Assembly: GCA_022414725.1 (NCBI GenBank)
Contig: CM039462.1
Coordinates: 41,050,122 to 41,114,121, forward strand
DNA: 64,000 bases
DNA from: Microglena sp. YARC
Lineage: Eukaryota > Chlorophyta > Chlorophyceae > Chlamydomonadales > Chlamydomonadaceae
Direction of reading: 5' to 3'
Positions 57,101 to 64,000 of this stretch are shown in pieces. A program made the translations under genes and the position numbers. Within the stretch, counting starts at the first letter, position 1. Each line of letters opens with the position of its first letter. The notes under the pieces are model-generated. The model saw only the letters and a program-made list of their open reading frames with translations. It ran no database searches and had not been told where the DNA came from.

Positions 57101-60100
57101 TCAAGACCAAATCTTTCAGCTGCGTTGGAATACCTGTCATAACAGCTTTCAGACGCACTAGCTAGCTTCAGGTTTGGCCAAAGAACAGGGAAAGGGAGCT
57201 GCCTAGAAGCTGCTACACGTAGCTCAAAAAAGAAACAGTGACCTCCACTGAGTGAGTGTGCAGCATACAAGGACCAGAACTTTTTTTCCGCGACCAGTAA
57301 CGATCGCTACCTGGGACCCTGTTTTGGCCAAACCTCCCGCTATCATGAGACTCAAATCTCTGCCCCGCCCCGCAAACCCCCCAGACCAGCCCTTGGGGCC
57401 GCCTACCCAAATCGCTACCGGGAGCTCAACCTTAAAAGACACCGAATCCCTGATTGCTACCAGAAGACCCCCTTTCTGAAACGGGGAAAAAGCTCTGGCA
57501 ATGACCTCGGGGCCTCATGACCCCTACCACGTGTGATTTATTGTCAGAGTTTTTTTTCCGTTTCAGAGGGGGGGTCTTCTGCTAGCGATCAGGGATTTGG
57601 TCTCTTTCAAGGTTGGGCTCCCGGTAGCGATTTGGTTAGGCGGCCCCTAGAACCGAACCACATGTGCCTTATTTCACTAAAAGCAATTCAGCAGACGTTT
57701 TGGAATTGAACATTTCAGAACGGGTTGTAGCTCTTAGCTCGTATCTCAGATTTGTACTGAATCCCGAGAATTCCGAGAATTGTTGTACTAATGTCAAAAA
57801 AATTGCCTGAAAAAGTCGAGGTACAAAGTGCGACCTACGACTGTCGTTTTCAAATCATCCACTGAATTGCTTGAAGTTACTTAAGTATGGACCCGCATAT
57901 CATATGAGTCACATGTGGTTGGGGTCTTGAGGACCCAAGGTCCCTGTCAGAGTTTTTTTCCGTTTCAGAGAGGGGGTCAGAAAGGAAATTGCCATAAAAC
58001 ATGCAGTCGTATGCAGTTCATTGCAGCCATAATGTACAAGGACAAAACGTTTAAGAACGCCAGCCCACTGTTTCTTTTGGGAGCTACGCGTCCTTTGCTG
58101 TACTGTACCCAATACATAAATAAATAGTATGCCTTACTACGAGGCGTGAGGTTAAGGAGGCCAGCCCGTTTGCTTTCACTGGGGCCAACCACCAAGTACT
58201 GTATCCAATCAAGATATCGAAATATATCTGTGTCAATGTCTATTTGTCTGTCTATCTTTCTATCCTTGTACACCGGCACTTGCACAGACATGCTCCTCAT
58301 GAAATGGCTCCAGAAGTACACCTTCCTTGTAGAGAGGTCTTACAAGGACGCTGAAGCCGCCTAGTACTGATAGCCTCGAGTTCATCCCTATCTGCCTATC
58401 TATATATCTTTCTATCTCTGTCTTTCTCAAAAATATTCCTGATTCCCTGCCGTTCACCGGCACCGGTACCAACGTGCCCCTCATAGAATGGCTCCAGAAA
58501 TGCACCTTTCCCGAAGAGAGGTCTTATGAGGATGCCGAAGCCGCCAAGTACCGATATAACCTGTTGGTGGCCTCAAGAGCATCCCTACATATCTGTGTTT
58601 CTATGTCTGTCTTTCTAAAATATATTTCCTGATTCCCCGCAGTTCACCGGCACCGGTACCGACGTGCCCCTCATGGAATGGCTCCAGAAGTACACCTTCC
58701 CCGTAGAGAGGTCTTATGAGGATGCTGAAGCCGCCAAGTACCGCTACAACCTCTTGGTGAAGCGCTTTCTCTCCAACGGCACCACCACTGCCACCTACTT
58801 TGGCTCCCTGCACCTGCAGCCCAACCTCATCCTGGTTGATACAATTGAGGCGCTGGGACAGAGGGCTGTGGTCGGCAAGGTAGGTCTGTGATAGGTAGAT
58901 ATGCAGACAGAGATACGAACAAGCAGGCATACAGAACGGTAGCTGGAGTCAGGCTGACAGGCCGAAATAATAAAGAACCATCACTTCCACCCACTTAGGC
59001 TCCCTGCTCCTGTAGCCCAACCTTATCCTGGTTGATGCAATTGAGGCGCTGTGACAGAGGGCTGTGGTCGGCAAGGTAGGTCTGTTATGATCAATTAAAA
59101 GAAAAATTAAAAGAAAATATGGAAAAGACCCGAGGGGGGGGCAGAAATAAAATCCTCAGACCCCATGCCCTTGTTTCCTACATAGGGCTGAGTTTACCAC
59201 CCACCCACCCACCCACCCACCCACCCACGGCTCTGGAACCCACTTGGAGGCCATTATCTCCCCCCACAATAATCATTAGGGGGTCAAAGCAGGGTGCATT
59301 TTGTATAGCTTGAAAAGGCCTATCTACTGGTGCTGCTCCCATAACCATGCGCCATATGTGGAGCAAGAAATAGCAAATCAGACAATACAATTAGTTTGTA
59401 GGCACACAGAAGCGCCATCATCACCATCAATGTTACATGAGAGGTAGTGTCTGGGGTTTATGGCCCCCAGGCCCCTAATATGCCCTGGGCTATCAAAGTA
59501 ACACGCTTGGCCTATCTCAATCTTCTCAGCCACTATGAATCACATGCTCAGACTATTACAACTAATCACTTAGGCGACCAACCTTTTTATTTATCCTAGA
59601 GGATTAGCACCAGTGGTCCATGCCATGCATGATGGGGTCATCATCATCCTCATCCTCATCTACATCCTCATCACCCTCCTCTACCTCTCCTCCTTCTCCT
59701 CCCTCTTCCTCTTCCTCTCCCTCTCTTCGTCCCTCTCCCTCTTCTTCTTTCTTAACCACCCTACTCCAGAACAATGCCGCAGCCGGCAATAGATCTTGCG
59801 CCTCTTGCACATTTTGATCACGCCTGTTACGGACGTGTGCTCCTTGCCAATGACTCAGACACACTCAGGGTGAATGTCTCAATGTCGTCCGTGCTGAGTT
59901 GCTGGGTTGGGTTGACAGACTGCATGTGATGGAGGAAGTGGTAGCTCCACACGTACTTCCGGGTCTTGCCGGGATCAGAAAGGCAGATAGGGCATGCAAC
60001 AGGCCTATTGGTACGAGGGTTGGCTGTAGATCCCTTTTCAACAGAAGCGTAGGATATCTTATAAATTTGAGGGCATGAAGACGTCACCACTATTACGTGT

Positions 60101-63100
60101 GAGGAGGATACCTTCCTCAAGTCCACATTGCACACACCAGAGCTCCTGTCTTGCTCCCTCGCGCCTTTCTTTTTGCGGTTGCTTCTCTGCATGCCTTCAA
60201 GTTTTGTGCCTCGCGACATTCGCAGGGTGCCTAACAATTCCCGTCCGCACTCGTCACATTCGATGCTTAAAGCGAAAAGGTCCATCAAACAACATGGAAT
60301 GATCCCAGATAGAAAGAAGAGATGGTAAGAAAGAAGCACCAGTAGGTTCGTTGAGGAATCTGTATTTCCTCGTTTTTGAAGAAGTACAGGTACTTTTTTA
60401 TTTTATACTTCGTACTGCTGGGTTGGGTTGTGTGTGTGGGAGGGGAGCCCTAATAGCACCAATGGAGACTGGTGCTATTAGTAGAGGAACACCCCAGTTC
60501 CACTCCCATGTCATTCTGTGGGCTATGAGGAAATATCTTGAAAAGTAGCTATTTTTTTCTTAAATTCCAGTTATTTTTTCCTCACCACCCACCCACCCCT
60601 CAAACTTTGGAGGCTACTGGGCCAACTCAACTTAACTTAACATAACTTTCTACCTACTTGGCAAAAGAAATTAAGACCAGATTCTTCATCCTCTCAACAA
60701 GCTCTACATATTTGGGGCATGGGGTCAGACTTTTTATTTTTGCCCCCCCCCCTCGAAAGGACCACCCAATTTTGTTCTTATTGTCTCTTACCATGCCCTG
60801 ATCAATTATTTCAAATCTTATTTGTAGATGAAGGCGTTGTGATAGGTAGACAGATGCACAAACAAGCAGGCAGGCAGGCAGAACAGTAGCTGGAGTCAGG
60901 CCAACAGGCGGAAATAATAAAGAACCACCACTTCCACCTACTTTGGCTCCCTGCACCTGCAGCCCAACCTCATCCTGGTTGATAAAGTTGAGGCGCTGGG
61001 ACAGAGGGCTGTGGTCAGCAAGATAGGACTGTGACAGGCAGACAGGCAGACTGCTTCAGAACGCAGCTGGTAGAGAGGCAGATAGATAGAGACAGGACGG
61101 AGTCAATCAACCCTAAACCCTAAACCCTATCAGGTTAACATGTGCTGTGAGTCTCCCGACATGTGCAACCCTAAACCCTGTGAACCCTAAACCTTATAAA
61201 CCCTAAACCTATCAGGTGAACATGGACCGTGAGTCTCCCGACATGCCTCAACCTTAAACCCTATAAACCCTAAACCCTATCAGGTGAACATGGACCGTTA
61301 GTCTCCTGACATGTATAAACCCTAAACCCTATAAACCCTAAACCCTATCAGGTGAACATGGACTGTCAATCCCCGGACATGTGTAAACCTTAAACCCTGC
61401 AAACCCTAAACCTTAACCCCTTTAAACCCTAAACCCTATCAGGTGAACATGGACCGTGAGTCTCCCGACATGTACAAACCCTAAACCCTAAACCCTATCA
61501 GGTGAACATGGACCGTGTGTCTCCCGACATGCCTCAACCTTACACCCTATCAGGTGAACATGGACCGTTAGTCTCCTGACATGTATAAACCCTATAAACC
61601 CTAAAACCTATCAGGAGAACACGGACCGTGAGTATCCCGACAAAAAGACAAATATGAACCCTTAATCCTAACTCCTATCAAGTGAGCATGGACCGTGAGT
61701 CTTTTGACATGTGTAAACCCTAAACCCTATCAAGTGAACATGGACTGGAGTCTCCCGACATGTGTCACTCCTAAACCCTGTGAACCCTAAACCTTAACCC
61801 CTATAAACCCTAAACCCTATCAGGTGAACATGGACCGTGAGTCTCCTGACATGTACCAGGAGACCACTGAGCAAGGTCTTGCGGAGGCTGAGGAGTTTGT
61901 GAAGTATACTCTGGCTAAGAAGAGCACTCGCATCTACCCATGCATCACCCCCCGCTTCATCCCCACCTGCACCATTGAGATCATGAAAGGTGCGTGCAAC
62001 AAGCTCAGATTAAACTCTGAACATCTGTTACAGAGCACCAATTGCACTGGTCATAAGGCTATATCTACCCATGCATCATCCCCCGCTTCATCTCCACCCG
62101 CACCATGGAGATGACGAGAGGTGCATGCGACAAATTCAAATTCAACTCTAGTGTCTGAATATCTGTTACAGTGTTCAAATAGCACCCCCGGCCATACGGC
62201 TCTATCGACTCCTGTACCATCCCTTGCTCCACCCCCACCCGCACCATGGAGATGATGAGTGGTGCGACAACGTAAACAAAAAGGGATTATATACCACCTT
62301 TGTTTGCTGACTTCCCCAGGTGTGGCGTACGGGAGGGTCCCCTCAACACCACGCCCCTCCAGGCGTTATATTTATTTTTTATTATTATATATATTTTTTT
62401 ACCGCCTTATTAACCAGTTGAGTTGGCGCCTTCATAACCCGTGTTCAGGCCTGGTCGGTATTGCCAAGAAGTACAACGTCCACACCCAGAGTCACATCTC
62501 AACGTGCTGTACCCATAATTCATCAGTGCCCCATTTTGCACTTGCTCGCCCTTTTGACCACATCCCCCACCCGTTGTCAGGCCTGGCCCGGCATCGTCAA
62601 GAAGTACAACGTCCACATCCAGAGTCTCATCTCCAAGCGCTGTACCCTTTCTTTATCAATGCCCCATTTTTGACTTTCCCGCCCCTTAGCTAACTAACCC
62701 CTTCGACTGCATCCCCCACATTTTGTCAGGCCTGGCCGGTATTGCCAAGAAGTACAACGTTCACATCCAGAGTCACATCTCCGAGTGCTGCGGAGAGGTC
62801 AAGTGCGTAAGGCAACAGCACCCTGAGTACAAGACCGATGCGCTTGTCTTTGACGATGTGGGTCTGCTCACGGACAAGGCCCTCATGGCCCATGGTACCT
62901 TGCTGACTGACGATGATATCAAGCTGCTGGCTGCGAGGGGAACCTCCGTCGCCCACTGCCCTTTGTCCAACTTCTTCCTCGGAGATGCTTGCTTCAGGTA
63001 AGCTGCCCTTGCCTTGGGCAGAGACTGTTGGATTTTAGGAATAGCTGAACCTCCCTCTCCCACTGCCTCTGTCCAACTTCGTCCTCGGAGACGCTTGCTT

Positions 63101-64000
63101 GAAGTGAGACGCAGTTGGCTTGGCTTGGCTTGGGCAGAGAGTGTTGGATGTGTGGAACGACTGAACCTCCGTCTCCCACTGCCCTCTGTCTAACTTTTTC
63201 CTTGGAGACGCTTGCTTCAGGTAGGCTGCCCTTGCCCTGGGCTAGAGATTGTTAGATTGAAGGAATAGCCAAACCTCCGTCTCCCACTGCCCTCTGTCCA
63301 ACTTCTTCCTTGGAGATGCTTGCTTCAGGTGAGACGCAGTTGGCTTGGCTTGGTTTGGCTTGGGCAGAGATTGTTAGATGTGTGGAACGACTGAGCCACT
63401 TTGTCCCACTGCCCTCTGTCTTAACTTCTAACTCAGAGATGCTTGCTTCAGGTAAGCTGCCCTTGCCTTGGGTAGAGATTGTTAGATTTAAGGAAAGGGC
63501 CGACCTGTGTGTCCTACTGCTGTCTGTCTTACTTCTTCCTCGGAGACGCTTGCTTCAGGTGAGACGCAGTTGGCTTGGCTTGGCTTGGCTTGGCTTGGCT
63601 TGGCTTGGCTTGGGCAGAGAGTGTTAGATGTGTGGAACGACTGAACCTCCGTCTCCCACTGCCCTCTGTCTAACTTTTTCCTCGCAGATGCTTGCTTCAG
63701 GTAGGCTGCCCGTGCCCTGGGCTAGAGATTGTTAGATTGAAGGAATAGCCGAACGTCCGTCTCCCACTGCCCTCTGTCCAACTTCTTCCTAGGAAACGCT
63801 TGCTTCAGGCGAGACGCAGTTGGCTTTGTTTGGTTTGGGCAGAGATTGTTAGATGTGTGGAACGACTGAACAGCTTGGACCCACTGCCCTCTGTCTTACT
63901 TCTTCCTCGGAGTTGCTTGCTTCAGGTAAGCTGCCCTTGGCTTGGGCCGAGATTGTTTGATTTTAGGAATAGCTGAACCTCCGTCTCCCACTGCCCTCGG
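54027..64000 (+). CDS. GDA: Guanine deaminase gene, first six exons, 3' end outside window
   Basis: Exons 54027-54137, 54239-54318, 54432-54501, 58643-58879, 61824-61989 and 62730-62997 join in phase. The enzyme hydrolyses guanine to xanthine and ammonia in cytosolic purine salvage. Family marks are the N-terminal AFRGQFVHTP strand, FFLPGLIDTHVHAPQY with the metal-binding His-x-His, TDVPLMEWLQKYTFPVE, RFLSNGTTTATYF, CITPRFIPTC, HIQSHISE with metal-site His, LMAHGTLL and AHCPLSN. About 270 codons are present of roughly 450 in the family. The missing part should hold the remaining catalytic Asp (TDVAGG-type) and the C-terminus. Introns carry exon-edge arrays, MITEs and a minus-strand zinc-finger-like frame. 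Confidence 0.92.
54239..54318 (+). CDS. GDA: Guanine deaminase exon 2
   Basis: Acceptor GACACAG|GGT; donor GTGAG|GTGCGC, phase 2. It encodes GKIVKMAPGAEEEAVLK and TFDLDASCV. An earlier GTGAGG donor would break the frame into exon 3. Confidence 0.85.
54432..54501 (+). CDS. GDA: Guanine deaminase exon 3, metal-binding HxH
   Basis: Acceptor GTGCGCAG|GCG, donor TATAAG|GTGAAT. It encodes RLEEGQFFLPGLIDTHVHAP and QYK; the THVHA histidines bind the catalytic zinc in this amidohydrolase family. Confidence 0.92.
54688..54876. mobile_element. MITE-like element, CAGCTTCTAGGCAGCTCC family
   Basis: Ends are CTTTCAGCTACAAGCAGCAG and GAAGCTGCTTCATAAGCCGA-GAGAAAAG, about 35 bp imperfectly inverted. The internal sequence (ATTCCGCCAAACC, GCACCTTGAAGCTGACACAA) is shared with the copies at 54915 and 56830. 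Confidence 0.7.
54915..55108. mobile_element. MITE-like element, same family, second copy
   Basis: CTTTTCAGCTAATAGCAGCA at the left and CTACTGCTCGTAGCTGAAAAG-type sequence at the right form the inverted ends. It lies within 40 bp of the previous copy in the same orientation. Confidence 0.7.
55153..55344. mobile_element. MITE with exact 9-bp duplication, Mutator-like
   Basis: The 192-bp element has ends CAGGGTACTT and AAGTACCCA. It is flanked by GGCGTGATC on both sides (55144-55152, 55345-55353). The interior resembles the reverse complement of 47838-48030 (ACCAAATTGGCCAGCGCTTT, GCGCCC). Confidence 0.78.
55665..56180. repeat. ACAGATGACAAAAGCA minisatellite
   Basis: The first part is GACAAAAGTAACAGATGACA plus GATGACAGAG, ~41-bp units; it then becomes ACAGATGACAAAAGCA units. 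The long Cys/His/Leu/Ser frames on the minus strand are not genes. Confidence 0.92.
56270..56400. repeat. GGGTCTCTGTCACAGAGATG direct and inverted repeats
   Basis: Two direct copies of GTCACAGAGATGCCTACATG with TTGTAAGGG, and one inverted CAGAGACCCTTACAACAT, can form a hairpin in guanine deaminase intron 3. Confidence 0.75.
56830..57005. mobile_element. MITE-like element, CAGCTTCTAGGCAGCTCC family
   Basis: TTTTCAGCTACGAGCTACAG and GTTGCTCGTAGCTGAAAAG form the ends. The interior matches the copies at 54688 and 54915. Confidence 0.7.
57048..57230. mobile_element. MITE-like element, same family, diverged
   Basis: The left end GGCAGCTTCCAGCCAGCTCC and right end GGGAGCTGCCTAGAAGCTGC are retained. 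The interior resembles the copy at 10285-10485 (GCACTAGCTAGCTTCAGGTT). Confidence 0.6.
57405..57645. repeat. Long inverted repeat (~95-bp arms), second MITE-like family
   Basis: The left arm (AAATCGCTACCGGGAGCTCA ... CTTTCTGAAACGGGGAAAAA) pairs with the right arm at about 57545-57640 (TTTTTTCCGTTTCAGAGGGG ... GGGCTCCCGGTAGCGATTT). Single-arm relatives lie at 10495-10580 and 57940-57980. Confidence 0.8.
58250..58590 (+). repeat. Two copies of guanine deaminase exon 4 5' edge
   Basis: Copies start near 58270 and 58452. Each repeats about 100-120 exon bases (CTCCAGAAGTACACCTTCC, GAGAGGTCTTA). Both have lost the acceptor AG (TTGTACACC, CTGCCGTTC). Confidence 0.92.
58643..58879 (+). CDS. GDA: Guanine deaminase exon 4
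   Basis: Acceptor TCCCCGCAG|TTC, donor GGCAAG|GTAGGT; 79 codons, phase 0. It encodes TDVPLMEWLQKYTFPVERSY, RFLSNGTTTATYFGS and DTIEALGQRAVVGK. Confidence 0.94.
58985..59095 (+). repeat. Copy of guanine deaminase exon 4 3' edge with donor
   Basis: GGCTCCCTGCTCCTGTAGCC to GGCAAG|GTAGGTCTG. It has an in-frame TAG and a TGA, but the donor is intact. Another copy at 60940-61030 has its donor mutated (AAG|ATAGG). Confidence 0.92.
59195..59228. repeat. (CACC)n microsatellite
   Basis: About eight CACC units in intron 4. Confidence 0.9.
59604..60339 (-). pseudogene. Zinc-finger-like ORF in guanine deaminase intron 4
   Basis: A 170-codon minus-strand frame (60339-59827) contains CDECGRELLG and a C2H2-like CPICLSDPGKTRKYVWSYHF followed by LHHM. 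A second frame (59864-59604) supplies a strongly acidic tail (DEDVDEDEDDDD). A shift between the two would join them, and the layout (Cys/His motif then acidic tail) suggests a degraded cellular or transposon gene. I do not recognise the family. Confidence 0.4.
61105..61823 (+). repeat. Ten copies of guanine deaminase exon 5 acceptor with CCCTAAA telomere-like motif
   Basis: Units of 50-90 bp contain one to three CCCTAAA (or CCCTATAAA) motifs, then TATCAG|GTGAACATGGACCGTGAGTC and GACATGT. Edges lie near 61135, 61214, 61283, 61352, 61442, 61502, 61554, 61614, 61680 and 61733; the real one is 61824. Each holds about 30 exon bases. Most AGs are intact; two read CAAGTG. Confidence 0.92.
61824..61989 (+). 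CDS. GDA: Guanine deaminase exon 5
   Basis: Acceptor CCCTATCAG|GTG, donor ATGAAAG|GTGCGT, ends phase 1. It encodes VNMDRESPDMYQETTEQGL and CITPRFIPTCTIEIMK. Confidence 0.93.
62060..62275 (+). repeat. Two copies of guanine deaminase exon 5 3' edge
   Basis: CATCCCCCGCTTCATCTCCA ... ATGACGAGAG|GTGCATG at 62120 and GAGATGATGAGTG|GTGCGAC at 62263. Donor context is roughly kept. Confidence 0.85.
62445..62690 (+). repeat. Two copies of guanine deaminase exon 6 acceptor and 5' edge
   Basis: GTTCAG|GCCTGGTCGGTATTGCC (62449) and TTGTCAG|GCCTGGCCCGGCATCG (62580) precede the real edge at 62730. Each keeps ~65 exon bases and an intact AG. Confidence 0.93.
62730..62997 (+). CDS. GDA: Guanine deaminase exon 6
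   Basis: Acceptor TTTGTCAG|GCC, donor TTCAG|GTAAGC, ends phase 2. It encodes GIAKKYNVHIQSHISECCGE, a DDVGLLTDKALMAHG segment and GTSVAHCPLSNFFLGDACF. Confidence 0.94.
63010..64000 (+). repeat. At least eight copies of guanine deaminase exon 6 3' edge, running off window
   Basis: Units of about 115 bp repeat TCCCACTGCCCTCTGTCCAA, CTTCTTCCTCGGAGATGCTT and GCTTCAG|GTRAG-type donors near 63106, 63220, 63330, 63452, 63560, 63702, 63810 and 63927. Two spacer types (TTGGCTTGGCTTGGGCAGAG and CTGCCCTTGCCTTGGGCAGA) tend to alternate. The array is cut by the window edge. Confidence 0.92.

Noticed and set aside
61105..61823. A telomere or chromosome end
   Set aside because: CCCTAAA motifs are interrupted by exon-derived sequence, and the deaminase gene continues on both sides, so this is interstitial.

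Overview
This is nuclear DNA from a eukaryote with large introns and many repeats. Coding exons are short (53-268 bp) and sit in introns of up to 8.4 kb with GT-AG junctions. A green-lineage alga is the best guess: the ATAD3-like protein resembles plant ATAD3 more than animal ATAD3, CCCTAAA (plant-type telomere) motifs occur at 61.1-61.8 kb, and a chromodomain Ty3/gypsy element is present. A prasinophyte-type alga would fit, but I cannot name the species from the sequence alone.

Layout. (1) 1-10.9 kb, minus strand: part of a DEP-domain gene with four recognisable exons (10829-10881, 10037-10222, 8553-8706, 1-131). Its last visible intron is an 8.4-kb AGCC-rich satellite. (2) 11.2-12.1 kb: no recognisable gene. 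(3) 12.3-22.5 kb: a tandem Ty3/gypsy multimer with five 295-bp LTRs and four internal regions, 2405-2406 bp per unit. Each unit keeps a gag start, an RNase H tail, integrase and a chromodomain but has no protease or reverse transcriptase core. (4) 24.6-30.2 kb: a TIR element with TAA duplications, into which a 4.0-kb Ty1/copia-type non-autonomous LTR element has inserted on the minus strand. (5) 31.9-49.8 kb, plus strand: a complete 12-exon ATAD3-type mitochondrial AAA+ ATPase gene of about 631 codons. (6) 51.1-53.1 kb: the 3' part of a LINE with a TAATG tail. (7) 54.0-64.0 kb, plus strand: the first six exons of guanine deaminase; the 3' end lies outside the window.

The most striking feature is shared by all three host genes. 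Most exons are flanked inside the adjacent introns by tandem, diverged copies of their own edge: the last 30-110 exon bases plus the donor on the 3' side, or the polypyrimidine tract, AG and first 30-80 exon bases on the 5' side. By eye there are roughly 90 such decoy copies, with periods from 40 to about 500 bp, and many keep intact GT or AG signals. The Q/P-rich and W/L-rich reading frames in the first 8 kb are by-products of one such array. The genes themselves are functionally unrelated (signalling or membrane adaptor, mitochondrial AAA+ ATPase, purine salvage). Repeats account for most of the remaining sequence.
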